NCBI GenBank assembly: GCA_963575745.1
Contig: CAUYUJ010015765.1
Span: 177,501-241,500 of the forward strand
Source: Prorocentrum cordatum
Taxonomy: Eukaryota; Sar; Dinophyceae; Prorocentrales; Prorocentraceae
Reading direction: 5' to 3'
Length of the DNA stretch: 64,000 bases
Both the position numbers and the translations under genes were made by a program. Below are positions 53,990 through 64,000 of this stretch, piece by piece (the first letter of the stretch is position 1; every line of letters begins with the position of its first letter). Below the pieces are notes generated by a model that had not been told where the DNA came from, did not search any database, and saw only the letters and a list, made by a program, of their open reading frames with translations.

Positions 53990-54745
53990 AGCGGCGGAAG
54001 GGCGGTCCAGGATGGTTCAAGATGGTCCTCGTTCTCCTGCCCCTCCCCCTCCTCCTCCTCCTTCTCCTCCTCGTCTTACTATTCCGTCTCTCCCTCCGCT
54101 CTCCTACTACGACGCAGAACTGGCGTCGCGCATGTTTCCCCCGAAGCTGCGCGGACACAGCTCGGGGGAAAAATTCGGAATACGTAGAAAGTTGTACTTC
54201 CAGGGCAGTCCACGACGACACGTGTTTTCCCTCATCAAATCTAGTTGATTCGCATGGGGGGCCGCGACCCGTAAGAGCGTCCAAGATGTCCCTGGAGATG
54301 AGATGGTTCCAGATTGCTCCAAGCTCGCCCAAGATGGTCCAAGATGGCCTCGGCGACGGCCCTAGAGGGCCCAAGACGCCTTCACGTTCACCCGACAGAT
54401 CTCCAAGACGACCCCAGAAGCCTTCAAGACGACGCAGAACTGGCATCGCGCATTTGTCCCCCGAAGCTGCGCGGACACAGCTCGGGGGAAAAATCCGGGA
54501 TACGTAGAATACTGTACTTCCAGGGAAGTCCACGACGATACGCGTTCTCCCTGATCCAGGCTACTTGATTCGCATTGGAGGCCGCGACCCGTTCGAGCGT
54601 CCAAGATGTCTCAAGATGGGGGTTCCAGATTGCCTCCAAGCTCCCCCAAGATGGTCCAAGATGGCCTCGGGGACGGCCCAAGAGGGTCCAAGACGCCTTC
54701 GCGTTCACCCAAAAGGCCTCCAAGACGGCCCCAGTGGCCCCGGGC
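53990..54745 (+). repeat. ~310 bp tandem repeat with hairpin, block 1 (two units)
   Basis: Units carry ACGACGCAGAACTGGC(A/G)TCGCGCAT, then TTTCCCCCGAAGCTGCG...GCTCGGGGGAAAAA (hairpins at 54127 and 54447), then TACTTCCAGGGCAGTCCACG and TTGATTCGCAT, then CCAAGATG modules. Block 2 lies at 56998-59790 in the same orientation. Confidence 0.88.
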
Positions 54746-55358
54746 CCCCGGCACCACGGCATATCATGCATTTGGGGCCAACCACATAATCGGCGTCGTA
54801 ATTTTTCACGCAGATGTCCTGTCGATGATTCTCCTTCGATACCTTCGTATCCTCTCACGTTCTCTGGCAATAGCGAAACAGTAAAGTTCGGCAGGGTGAA
54901 ACGCAGAACTCCGCTAGCCGCAGGTTTTTTCTCAGAGAGCTTTGCTGTCTCTCCGTTCCTCATGCAATGGCACAACAATAGACTTTCGCAATGTCATACA
55001 CGCAACTCCAACTCGGCTCTCCCTGCCGCAGAGGCCACGCATGGCTCTTGGGAGCAGGACTTTGATAGGTCTAATAGATGCTCTGCTCGAATTCCTGTTG
55101 CTGCACGATCCGGAACGCTACGTAGAACCAGATCCAGAAAACTATAATGAATTCTAGTTGAATTCTGTCCAGGGCCACATTCAGAATCCTGCACATAATC
55201 CTGCCCCGGATTCTGACCAGAATTCCGCCCGGAATCCGCCCTGGAATCCCACCCGCATTCCTTTGCGGAACGCTACTCCTCCTTCGTATCCGCCCCGTTC
55301 CTCGCCCCCCCGCTGCCCTCTTTGGGGCATGCCACAGGCGTCTATGCACCCCCACGGC
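54746..55358. other. 3' side of the 406-residue gene; ATTC-rich degenerate repeats
   Basis: 55145-55270 repeats GAATTC, GGATTC, GGAATCC and GAATTCC at 10-14 bp spacing. No other gene is recognised. Confidence 0.45.
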
Positions 55359-56579
55359 TCAGCCATCGATCTCCGCGAAGGCGTCCTCGCACACGGCGGC
55401 CGGGTGGCCCTCGCGCCCCTTCCAATTTTTGTTCAGCTTCCGGTGCTTGTTGATAGTCTTCAAGACCCCCTTCTTTCTGCACTCCTTCGCATCGCGGCAC
55501 AGAAACAAGGAATCGGTGTACAAGCAAGCATACATCGAAAGCAAATGAAGCGGGCCTTTATATTTCAACTTCTTCGCGAGGTCAGATACCTTGGAGCACC
55601 CCAAGTGCTTGGACCAACGAACGAAGTAGTTATTCGAGTCTGGAAACCATTGAGAAAACTTCTCCACTGTGCAGCTCGACGGTACCAGAAACTTATCTAC
55701 GCCCGCTGCCAAGCGAGCGCCCTCGGCGTTGGCGCGCCAGCACCGCGCACCTCTGTACGTGTTGTTATCCGCCAACGCGCCGTACTTTTTCCTGCCGCCC
55801 AGAGCGCCCAGGCACTCGAAAGTCGAGCGGCTGTTGCTCCCCCACTGAGCAATGCCGCCGGCCGGGTCGCGCAGGGAGCACAACACTTGGAAATCGTAGA
55901 TCTTCACGACTTCCTTCGTGAACTCGCTGCCGAAAGGCACGAACTTGCACTGGCCTTCGCAACCGAATGACATCGTGCCCTGGCCGCTGCTAGTTTCCAT
56001 TAGTTTCATGTCCTGCATGAGCGAGATCCAACCCGAATGGAAACCGACCTTCCGGTTGAGGTGCTTCGTGGCCCACTCTCTGTCAACGCCCGTCATAGCC
56101 TTCATTGTTTTCTTCAGGCCGGCATAGATCAACTCGCAAGCCCGGCGCTTGGCGTTCGGATCGGGGGCCGCGACCTGGTTGAGAATCAGCTTCTGGGTCG
56201 ATGACAGGCCGGAATACCATGACACTAGATTCTCACGGAATTCCAACTCTTTGCCCCTGATGAAAACTCCGCACACGACATGTGCGAATTGAATGTCAGA
56301 CTTTGCACTGTTGTTGACAACCTCCATGTGAGATATGTAATCTGTCGGAGGCCAGTCGCCGAAGATGTTATTGATTTCCAAGAAATTAGCTATCTCCCGC
56401 TCCGCGTGCGGCACGAAGGGAATCTCTACACCGCTGTTTTTCAGCTGTTGAATGGCTTCTTTTTTGGTATCGCATAGCGGTGGCAGGTAATTTCTACCAT
56501 CTTTGCACCTACACTGTTTCTCACCAGAGGCAGTCGCGCGACAAGAGATCCCCTGCACATCAGTCGGCCCCCGCGACAT
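55359..56579 (-). CDS. Hypothetical Cys-containing protein, 406 residues, intact
   Basis: A continuous frame from ATG at 56577-56579 (MSRGPTDVQGISC) to TGA at 55359, with varied, non-repetitive composition and balanced hydrophobic spacing, unlike the shadow frames around it. N-terminal ECQCRCKDG-like Cys cluster (KQCRCKDGRN, PPLCDTKK), a central SWYSGLSSTQKLILNQ helix, GFHSGWISLMQDMKL, GCEGQCKFVPFG, IAQWGSNSRSTFECLGALGG, RWSKHLGCSKVSDLAKK and a basic tail (TINKHRKLNKNWKGREGHP). I do not recognise the family. The sequence upstream stays open for a few codons, so a 5' exon is possible. It sits in a segment that splits the ~310 bp tandem array. No leader motif like that of the 40-51 kb cluster precedes it. 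Confidence 0.65.
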   Translation of the reverse strand: MSRGPTDVQGISCRATASGEKQCRCKDGRNYLPPLCDTKKEAIQQLKNSGVEIPFVPHAEREIANFLEINNIFGDWPPTDYISHMEVVNNSAKSDIQFAHVVCGVFIRGKELEFRENLVSWYSGLSSTQKLILNQVAAPDPNAKRRACELIYAGLKKTMKAMTGVDREWATKHLNRKVGFHSGWISLMQDMKLMETSSGQGTMSFGCEGQCKFVPFGSEFTKEVVKIYDFQVLCSLRDPAGGIAQWGSNSRSTFECLGALGGRKKYGALADNNTYRGARCWRANAEGARLAAGVDKFLVPSSCTVEKFSQWFPDSNNYFVRWSKHLGCSKVSDLAKKLKYKGPLHLLSMYACLYTDSLFLCRDAKECRKKGVLKTINKHRKLNKNWKGREGHPAAVCEDAFAEIDG

Positions 56580-56997
56580 CTTGCAATACGATACGCAATG
56601 CGACGCCTTTCTCGAGCCAAAACTCTTCGGGAACTGTTATTTCCAGCCATTGGCGCTGCGTTGTTCGCGCTGCCCTCGAAGATGGAACGGACAGGCATAT
56701 GAACAATATTCGTGCTATGGTTGCCGCTGTTGGTTGGTTGTGCCACGGCTGCCTGATTTCGTGAATCATGTGCTGTGTGTGTGGCTGCGTGTTTGTCTAT
56801 ATGGCCGCATGCTGCCACACTCTGCGATACTTCAAAGTACGATGACAAGTCACATGCTCGACCACACGCGCCGTCGACACTGCGCGTTCGCATGTCCGCT
56901 GAAGAAAAACGTGATTACTTATGCGTGCATGTGTGTGCGTGTGTTTGCATGCGCGCGTGTATGTTTGCGCGTGCGTGCGCGCGTTTGCGCGTGCGTT
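56580..56997. other. 5' flank of the 406-residue gene; TGTG-rich stretch
   Basis: 56770-57000 is rich in GTGTGTG and GCGTGCGTG words. No promoter motif is recognised. Confidence 0.4.
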
Positions 56998-59790
56998 TTT
57001 CGCACCCCCTCTACTATCCCACTACGACGCAGAACTATCACCGCGCATTTTTCCCCCGAAGCTGCGCGGACACAGCCCGGGGGAAAAATCCAGACCAAAT
57101 GACAGCTGTACTTCCAGGGCCGTCCACGCCAATACGTGTTTTCCCTGATTAAGGCTGGTTGATTCGCATCGGGGGGCACGCCCCCTCCGCTTTTGGCTAT
57201 TGCCTCCTCTCCCTGCTCCTCGTATTCCCCCTCCTCCTCCTCCTTGTTCTTCTGCTCCTCTTCCTCCTCCTCCTCCTCCTACTCCTCGTCCTACTACTCC
57301 TTCTCTCCCTCCGCTCTCCTACTACGACGCAGAACTGGCATCGCGCATTTGTCCCCCGAAGCTGCGCGGACACAGCTCGGGGGGAAAATCCGGAATGCGT
57401 AGAAAGTTGCACTTCCAGGGCAGTCCACGACGACACGCGTTCCCCCTCGCCAAGTCTAGTTGATTCGCATGGGGGGCCGCGACCCGTAAGAGCGTCCAAG
57501 ATGTCCTAGGAGATGGTTCCAGATTGCTCCAAGCTCGCCCAAGATGGCCTCGACGACGGCCCTAGAGGGTCCAAGACGCCTTCACGTTCACCCAACAGAT
57601 CTCCAAGACGACCCCAGAAGCCTTCAAGACGACGCAGAACTGGCATCGCGCATTTTTCCCCCGAAGCTGCGCGGACACAGCTCGGGGGAAAAATCCGGGA
57701 TACGTAGAATGCTGTACTTCCAGGGCAGTCCACGACAATACGTGGGGGGCCCTGATCAGGGCTAGTTGATTCGCATGGGGTGGGCGCGTCCCCTCTGCTT
57801 TTGACTATTGCCTTCTCTTCCTGCTTCTCGTATTCCTCCTCCAGATCCTCCTCCTCGTTCTCCTCCTCCTCCTCCTCCTCCTTCTCCTCCTCGTCCTACT
57901 CTTCCTCCCCCCCCACCGCCCCCCTACTACGACGCAGTCGCGCATTTTTCCCCCGATACCGCGCGGACACAGCTCGGGAGAAAAAATAATAAGTAGAAAG
58001 CTAGCCTTCCAGGGCAGTCCATGACAATACATGTTTTCCCTGATCAAGGCTACTTGATGCGAATGGGGGTGCGCGACCCGCTAGAGCGCCCAAGGTGACC
58101 AAAGAGGGGGTCCCAGACGGCCTCCAGGCTCGCCCAAAATGGCCCAATATGGCCTCGAAGACGGCCCAAGAGGATCCAAGACGCCTTCGCGTTCACACAG
58201 CAAGCCTCCAAGACGGCCCCAGAGGCCTCCAAGACGGCCCAAGATGCCAACAAGAGGTTTTCCAGGAGGCCCCGAAGAGGCCCAAATCATTGATTACCCA
58301 AAAGTGTTTGGAAGGTTTGTCTATGTTCTTCTTTCCGGCCTTCCGACGGCCATCCTTCCACGACGCAGAACTGGCACCGCGCGTGTTTCCCCCGAAGCTG
58401 CGCGGGCACAGCCCGGGGGGAAAATCCAGAATACATGAAAGCTGTACTTCCAGGGCAGTCCGCGACAATACGTGGGGGTCCCTGATCAAGGCTAGTTGAT
58501 TCGCATGGGGTGGGCACGTCCCATCTGCTTTTGACTGTTGCCTTCTCTTCCTGCTCCTCGTGCTCCTCCTCCTCCTCTTCGTTCCCCGCCTCATCCTCAT
58601 CCTCCTTCTCATCTTCCTCGTCCTACTCTTCCTCCTCCCCCTCCGCTCTCCCACTGCGACGCAGAACTGGCATCGCGCATTTTCCCCCCGAAGCTGCGAG
58701 GGCACAGCTCGGGGGAAAATTCCGGAATGCGAAGGAAGCTGTACTTCCAGGGCAGTCCACGACAATACGTGTTCTCCCTTATTAAATCTAATTGATTCGC
58801 ATGGGGGGGCCGCGACCCGTTGGAACGTCCAAGATGACCCAGAAGGGAGTTCCAGATTGCCTCCAAGCTCGCCCAAGATGGTCCGAGATGGCCTCGACGA
58901 CGGCCCAAGAGGGTCCAAGACGCTCTCACGTTCACCCAGCAGGCCTCCCAGACGGCCCCAGAGGCCTCCAAGACGACGCAGCACTGGCATCGCGCATTTG
59001 TCCCCCGAAGCTGCGCGGACACAGCTCGGGGGAAAAATCCGGAATACGTGGGAAGTTGTACTTCCAGGGCAGTCCACGACAATACGTGGGGATCCCTGAT
59101 CAAGGCTACTTGATTCGCACGGGGGGGCGCGACCCGTTAGAGCGCCCAAGATGACCCAAAAGGGGGCCCCATATTGCCTCCAAGCTCGCCCAAGATGGTC
59201 CGAGATGGCCTCGACGACGGCCCAAGAGGGTCCAAGACGCCCTCACGTTCACCCAGCAGGCCTCCCAGACGGCCCCAGAAGCCTTCAAGACGACGCAGTA
59301 CTGACATCGCGCATTGTTCCCCCGAAGCTGCGCGGGCACAGCTCGGGGGAAAAATCCGGAATACGCAGAAAGCTGCACTTCAGGGCAGTCCACGACAATA
59401 CGCGTTCTCCCTGGTCAAAGCTACTTGATTCGCATGGGAGGCCGCGAGTCGTTAGAGCGTCCAAGATGTCTCAAGAGATGGTTCCCGATTGCTTCCAAGC
59501 TCGCCCAAGATGGTCCAATATGGCCTCGACGACGGCCCAAGAGGGTCCAAGACTCCTTCACGTTCACCCAACAGGCCTCCAAGACGGCCCCAAGAGGCTT
59601 CCAAGTCGACGCAGAACTGGCATCGCGCATTTTTCCCCCGAAGCTGCGCGGACACAGCTCGGGGGAAAAATCCGGGATACGTAGAATACTGTACTTCCAG
59701 GGCAGTCCACGACAGCACGTGTTTTCCTTGATCAAGACTAGTTTATTCGCATGGGGGGCCGCGACCCGTTAGTGTCAAAGATGTCTCCAG
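56998..59790 (+). repeat. ~310 bp tandem repeat with hairpin, block 2 (nine units)
   Basis: Hairpin cores at about 57041, 57343, 57648, 57941 (degenerate), 58379, 58672, 58990, 59306 and 59627, spaced 293-321 bp except one of 438. Each core is TTTTTCCCCCGAAGCTG, a short loop, then CAGCTCGGGGGAAAAA: 16 bp arms with one bulged A. Several units carry a CTC-rich insertion before the core. The peptides are open on both strands in every unit, so a protein cannot be inferred. Confidence 0.92.
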
Positions 59791-60440
59791 AGGGTGTTCC
59801 AGATCGCCTCCAAGTTTGCATCCAGAACATTAGAAATACAAAGTGGCTATATACAAATCAGACCATACAACATTCATTGACGCCACATACACGAATCATC
59901 GAGGTAATCGAGGAGCTAGAACACATGTTTTTTGTCCCGCTGGCACCGACTTGAACACGTTACGCGCCCCCCCCCTCCAAAGTCGAGAAAAAAACATCCG
60001 CGCTCTCGCTAGCCAGCGCTCTTCGCGGCGCGAGGCGGTTCCCCAGGGCAATATGACAAAAACAGATGTGGCCCCATGCAAATGCGTGGTTTCGTAATAC
60101 CATACAGGTACGCCGCACGCACGGCAATCTGAGAACAATACATGATGCATGCAGAAGGGGCCATCGAAAGGTAATGCCACGTTCTTGGCATACGTATCAA
60201 GCCGTGTACAGGACATAATAGCACTGACGGGAACACAGTAACTCGAACAGCGAAAACCCTTTTTATTGCTAGTATCGATGAGTAGCGTGAGGGCGCGATG
60301 GCCGTCTTGCTTGCGAGGTGGTCGGCCGAAGCGCGTCAACTTAAAAAGAAGACGTGCGCGACTCCCCTATCCTCTGAATGGTCGACGCCTCGCGAAGATG
60401 CAAACCAATGAACGAGAATCGAGGACGTACTCGCGCGTGC
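59791..60440. other. No gene assigned; possible 3' UTR
   Basis: AT-richer and non-repetitive. A minus-strand frame of 147 codons (59896-60339) exists but has no family motif. The stretch lies 3' of the coiled-coil gene end at 60441 and may be its untranslated region. Confidence 0.35.
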
Positions 60441-60840
60441 TCACTCGCCGAGCGAAATGCGCACGGCCGCGAGCGCTGCCTCGAGGGCAGCGACGCGATC
60501 CTCGAGCGCAGAGATGCGCTGGATCGCCGTGCGCGCGCCGCCCCCGCGCTCTGGCCGCCGCGCCCACGTCGCCGCCCGCGCTCGCTGTCGCCGCGGCGCT
60601 CCCGCCGCCGCTGTCGGAGTCTGCGGGCGCCGGCGCGTTCACCGGGTTCTCCAGCGCAAGCACCGCCGGGCCCACCCCCGCCGCGCCGCCTGGAACAGGT
60701 TGCGGCCTCGCCGCCCGGGCCGCGTCGACCAACTGGGGCGGCGGCGCCCTGACCCGCACGGAAAAGTGATTCGGGTTGTGGATCCACGGGGCGCAGTGGC
60801 CGTTCCTCAAAAACAGCAGAATCCATAATACCAACGTAAC
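60441..60840 (-). CDS. C-terminal part of an unknown protein, Pro/Ala-rich then coiled coil
   Basis: A minus-strand frame reads NHFSVRVRAPPPQLVDAARA..., PVPGGAAGVGPAVLALENPV and ASAGGDVGAAARA. After a one-base shift near 60545 it reads TAIQRISALEDRVAALEAAL followed by AAVRISLGE and TGA at 60441-60443. The last 28 residues are a textbook heptad coiled coil, which argues the region is really coding and that the shift is an error or mutation. The 5' end (60771-60840, FLRNGHCAPWIHNP) is uncertain, and an intron is likely. Function unknown. Confidence 0.45.
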
Positions 60841-61194
60841 TTGTACTTTTCCATGCAGAGGGGGGTCGTGACCTTCGAAAATGCACGCGGTGGCCTCGAT
60901 AATTGCTCGGGGGCATTAGAAACCTCGCTGAGATCACCGCGCTCATTTCCATCTTAAACTCAAACCGGGCCCCACCGAGGACACCGCATTTGAGTTTTGA
61001 TAATCCGCTTCACACAAAGCTTACTTGGCGGTTTCGAGGCGATACCCCTGGAGAACAAAAGACAGAGAGAGAGAGACAGGCATAATACAAATGAGATAGA
61101 CACTGTTAAGGTATAGATCGAAACAATTGGCATCATAAATGATACAAGTATGCTGTGTTACATATGTAAAATGATGATTATGCTACTTGGTATT
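60841..61194. other. No gene seen
   Basis: AT-richer sequence with a short GA run (61062-61078). Confidence 0.35.
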
Positions 61195-61335
61195 CCGTGG
61201 TCGGTCAAATCTGCTATATTGCAGATCTGTTTTGTCAAATGTTTTATCTGGCGGATCTGTCATCAGGTAAAGCCGTCATCTGGCCAATCTACTATCTGGC
61301 ACAATTTGATATCTGGCCAACCTGCAGACAAGTTA
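61195..61335. repeat. Degenerate ATCTGGC / CAAATCTG tandem repeat
   Basis: At least six ~20 bp units (TTTATCTGGCGGATCTGTCA, GTCATCTGGCCAATCTACTA, CTATCTGGCACAATTTGATA, TATCTGGCCAACCTGCAGAC). Related to 43705-43800 and 62665-62715. Confidence 0.7.
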
Positions 61336-61344
61336 TCGTTCGAT

Positions 61345-61665
61345 TATATTATAGCAGTGTACAAGTGCGGGTTTACATGATGCGCTCTTGTCGTTCCCTG
61401 GCTCCTGGGATCGCCATGCCACGAGTGGCGGTCTCCGAGGACGTGATCGTCGTTCACCTTGTCCTGCACGTACGGGCGCTTGTTGGCGTAGCACAACAGG
61501 CAGCGCCAACCTCCCTCTGGATCTGCTTCGAGCCACCAAACCTGATCTGAGGATACCAAGGATACCAAGCTCCGTTGTTCGCAATCGTCGTTCGACAACA
61601 AATAGTCCCCCCGAACCAAGCCACTCGAGACTCCCGTTGAATGTCGCATGAGCGGAAAGCCCCTC
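61345..61665 (-). CDS. Possible exon with a CxxC motif
   Basis: A minus-strand frame reads SSDQVWWLEADPEGGWRCLL followed by CYANKRPYVQDKVNDDHVLG and HSWHGDP. It is non-repetitive and has a C-x2-C with downstream histidines (a possible zinc finger). The boundaries are unknown and there is no known relative. It could equally be an accidental frame. Confidence 0.3.
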
Positions 61666-62580
61666 AACCCCTACCCTCCTACAAGTCTCGCCAGAAACAT
61701 CCAGAAACAACAAAGGCATTCTCCGACCGCGATACGTTCGGGCACTCGTCGGAAAAAGCGCATTCTTGAATGTCGAGAAAGAGATGTCTCATTGCGGGCA
61801 TTCCCGCGTCCGAGAGATCTTCGAGATGTTCGAAAAACATCGAGATCTTCGAAAACAGCGTTTTTTTTATTTCGGGCGAGACTTGTCAAGACGACCGCAA
61901 GTTCCGCCGTTAGTGGCCTGCTCCGACCAGGCCGGAAACACTGGAGACCCACGGGACGAGGGAGTTTCAAAACCTGCGGGGGCTCGCGGATCCGCGGTCT
62001 GAAAGCACTATCTAAAACCGAGCTCCCCTGCGATAGTTTGCAATCCGGGGCACTGGCGCGCGAGTCTCCGCGTCCAGATAGAGCGGGGCGGGCGCCGCCA
62101 CGTCGCCGAGGGCGGAGCGGCGGGCGGCGGCGGGGCGCGGCGAGCAGCGACAGATCGATGCTGAGATCGCAGCGACATCGGGAACCGACGAACGGCACCA
62201 ACGACGACAGTCTGCAGATGACATCGCGGAAATCTGTTATCCGTTACCGAGCAAATCCATTCGCTGACCAACATCCCGCAGAACAGGTCATATACGACCA
62301 CATATGAGATGAGATGTCACGCGTATCACGCGCGTCGACGACGAACAAAACTCTCTCGCACATCACTCACTGGAACGAAACCCTGCCGCATGTATCATGT
62401 GATATGTAAGTAGGGTTTTGAACTAGAACAGCCGTGCTCCAGAAAAGCGGCGGTGACTGAAGGGGCAGAGGCGGCGACGCCCAGACGAACCAAGATGGCA
62501 TCAGGACGCCCCAATTGGCTCCAAGACGGCCCATGACAGCCTCCTCGCTACCTCCTGGTGCGATGACTTAAGCATCGAGG
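61666..62580. other. No gene seen
   Basis: Mixed sequence; 61760-61860 repeats CGAGAAAGAG, CGAGATCTTCG and TTCGAAA words. No coding support on either strand. Confidence 0.35.
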
Positions 62581-62589
62581 CAATAGATG

Positions 62590-62622
62590 TCGCGCCGTGC
62601 ATTTTTCCCCCGGACTGGCGCG
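62590..62622 (+). repeat. Solo degenerate hairpin core
   Basis: GCGCCGTGCATTTTTCCCCC then GGACTGGCGCGAACGCAATC resembles the left half of the 54-60 kb hairpin core. A CCAAGATGGC module precedes it at 62489. Confidence 0.5.
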
Positions 62623-62659
62623 AACGCAATCAAATGTCATGTGCTATTCTGTGTTTGGG

Positions 62660-62720
62660 GAAAGTCGTTGCTAGATAAACCTGGATATCTGGCATACCTG
62701 TTATCTGGTACTATGGCTTA
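62660..62720. repeat. Degenerate ATCTGGC repeats, third locus
   Basis: TAGATAAACCTGGATATCTG then GCATACCTGTTATCTGGTAC. Same pattern as at 43705 and 61195. Confidence 0.6.
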
Positions 62721-62956
62721 TGACACAGCAGATGTGGCCCTATGCAATGGGGTCATTTATCACTACCCAGTAGGCAGCCGCATGCAAGGCAAGTTCCGGA
62801 CAACAAATGCTATATACAGTGGCATCTACAAACGAGCAACGCCCTGCACAAGGCGCCCCGGCGCCCCCGCGCGTTTCACGAGCGGGGAGGGCGGGCGCGG
62901 AGTCAAGGTTCGGAAACAAATTGAGGAGCCAGGGCATTGGCAGACTTGAGCAACCT

Positions 62957-63048
62957 CTAGACTGCGCACGCAGGGCACGGCGTCGCATCGTCGGGCCAGC
63001 AGCCGCTGCCACTGCACAGGACGCACGTCTCGCAGAGCGGACAAGTAG
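62957..63048 (-). CDS. Terminal exon with Cys-pair cluster, paralogous to 63418
   Basis: Minus strand: ATCPLCETCVLCSGSGCWPD then DATPCPACAV and TAG at 62957-62959. The pattern C-x2-C-x2-C-x2-C, Trp, then P-C-P-x-C near the stop is the same as at 63418-63530 (CPLCEVCSVCGG...W...LPCPLCVD). Either an alternative last exon of the same gene or the end of a duplicated gene. The 5' boundary is set by the ATAGCCCTA repeat and is uncertain. Confidence 0.5.
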
Positions 63049-63120
63049 CCCAATACCCCGATAGCCCTATAGCCCGATAGCCCTATAGCCCTATTGCTTG
63101 AAAGCCCCATAGCCCTACGA
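63044..63120. repeat. (CCCTATAGCCCGATAG)n minisatellite
   Basis: Seven or eight 9 bp ATAGCCC(T/G)A units, slightly degenerate at the ends. Confidence 0.85.
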
Positions 63121-63417
63121 GTGGCACTAGGCTGTATTTCGCTTTCTAACATATCTCCCGGGCAGTTCCACGGGGACCAATGAAAGTTAGCAGCAGCACA
63201 GGGAAGGCGCAGCATGCAATGTACTTGGCTCGGCGGCCATCATTGGTAGCGCACGCGCATCTAGCGCGCAGCATTGCAAGGCCGAATTAAGCAGGGGCGG
63301 TGCTCCGCACCTAGCACTGCCACGGCTAGTCTGGCAAGGCTTAGCGGGCGAGCTGCATGCAGCGTGGCTTGCTGACGACGATCGTGACAGCTGAGACCGC
63401 AGGCTTTGCTGCGCCGC
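63121..63417. other. Between the two Cys-rich termini; no gene seen
   Basis: Contains GCTTGCTGACGACGATCGTG and other anonymous sequence. Could be intronic if 62957 and 63418 belong to one gene. Confidence 0.35.
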
Positions 63418-64000
63418 TCAGTCCACGCAGAGCGGGCAAGGGAGCTGGGAGTCGAACTTATCCCAGGTCTCAGTGCCGCCGCACACAGAGCACACTTCGC
63501 AGAGCGGACACGGCAGGGTGACCATGTCCCCCGTGACAGCGCGATACTCGAGCAACTTGCAAGTGCCGTCGCAAAGGACACACTGAAACGAGTCGCCGAG
63601 GTCGGCGCGCGCCGCCGTCGCCGCCGCGGAAGGCGAGGCCGGCGGCAGAACCGCGCCCCGAGTCAGGCCCGGGCGCCGCCGGAGCAGAGTGACCATCGAG
63701 TTCACGCAGTAGACCACGTCGTCTCGCACCTCGGCAGCCGCAGCCTTATCATCCTCTGAAAGGGAGCGAGGTCGCACGTGGACCGCGGCATCGTCGAGGA
63801 AGGTCCCCGCCAAGAAGTGCATCGTCGCGAGGGCGCAATGCGCGACGTGCAGCGGCATCTTCTTGAACAACGTCGGCCATGTGTTCGGCGGCTGCAGGGC
63901 GTCCGGGTTGCCGACGCGCTGGCACGGGACGACGTCCCGAGTCTCGGCGCTACCCTTCGCAAGCGCCACTGCGAGCGCTGTCCGCGCCTCCCGGCCCTGC
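63418..64000 (-). CDS. Unknown Cys-rich protein, 3' part, runs off the window
   Basis: The frame is open from the window edge (GREARTALAVALAKGSAETR) to TGA at 63418-63420, at least 190 residues. A helical N-terminal part (LFKKMPLHVAHCALATMHFL, VRDDVVYCVNSMVTLLRRRP) is followed by a C-terminal cluster: FQCVLCDGTCKLLEYR, LPCPLCEVCSVCGGTETW and DSQLPCPLCVD. Eleven Cys in ~55 residues, mostly as C-x2-C pairs, indicate zinc binding. No known family is recognised. The start lies outside the window. Confidence 0.6.
   Translation of the reverse strand, partial: QGREARTALAVALAKGSAETRDVVPCQRVGNPDALQPPNTWPTLFKKMPLHVAHCALATMHFLAGTFLDDAAVHVRPRSLSEDDKAAAAEVRDDVVYCVNSMVTLLRRRPGLTRGAVLPPASPSAAATAARADLGDSFQCVLCDGTCKLLEYRAVTGDMVTLPCPLCEVCSVCGGTETWDKFDSQLPCPLCVD

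Noticed and set aside
57000-59700. Recurrent peptide SRIFPPKLRGHSSGEKSG in many units, as a candidate protein family
   Set aside because: It is the translation of the conserved hairpin DNA; the other frames and the opposite strand are equally conserved, and indels between units break any single frame.
63044-63120. CCCTATAG repeats as an interstitial telomere
   Set aside because: The CCCTA word resembles the telomeric complement CCCTAAA, but the unit is 9 bp with CCCGA variants and forms palindromes. It is better described as a minisatellite.

Overview
The window looks like nuclear DNA of a dinoflagellate. This is inferred from its texture: very GC-rich, gene-poor sequence packed with triplet microsatellites (GGA, TCC, CAT, AGT, CAC, AAC, TA, GA), foldback elements and decayed retroelements, plus a gene fragment near 6 kb that I recognise from memory as a multicopy dinoflagellate protein family. 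The species cannot be named. A 100-base assembly gap lies at 7701-7800. Most long open frames in the first 30 kb are stop-free microsatellite translations, not genes.

Layout. 0-18 kb: microsatellites, foldback elements and one frameshifted dinoflagellate gene (6.02-6.57 kb). 18.5-22.4 kb: a higher-order duplication, two blocks of about 1.95 kb built from a ~440 bp subrepeat. 22.4-30.4 kb: dispersed repeats, several inverted-repeat elements and a twin unit bounded by AAC arrays (25.6-27.4 kb). 30.6-37.1 kb: a LINE-type retrotransposon with a zinc-finger ORF1, then AP endonuclease, reverse transcriptase (YADD) and RNase H, broken by frameshifts and two in-frame TGA codons. 37.3-39.3 kb: GGA and ACATAT arrays and an inverted relative of the 18-22 kb repeat.

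40.0-51.4 kb is the most interesting part: a compact cluster in which every gene is on the minus strand. In transcription order it encodes (1) a protein with an OTU-like cysteine-protease region and a superfamily 3 (SF3) helicase whose Walker A lysine is replaced by Leu, running in the same frame across a TAG into (2) a protein with a cysteine/histidine-rich domain; (3) a protein carrying a related domain, a second cysteine-peptidase-like region and a PD-(D/E)XK nuclease; (4) a small basic protein joined to a LINE-like zinc-knuckle tail; and (5) a C2H2 plus DDE transposase-like protein. Four transcription units each begin with a pair of copies of the same ~23 bp hairpin-containing motif just upstream of the ATG. 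Helicase, nuclease, transposase and peptidases under one shared leader motif suggest an undescribed large mobile element or integrated virus-like replicon, now decaying (inference).

51.4-64 kb: short-module repeats, a 420 bp GA array, two blocks of a ~310 bp tandem repeat with a strong hairpin (54.0-54.7 and 57.0-59.8 kb) flanking an intact-looking 406-residue unknown gene, and minus-strand gene ends: a coiled-coil C-terminus at 60.4 kb and two related Cys-rich termini at 62.96 and 63.42 kb, the latter running off the window edge.
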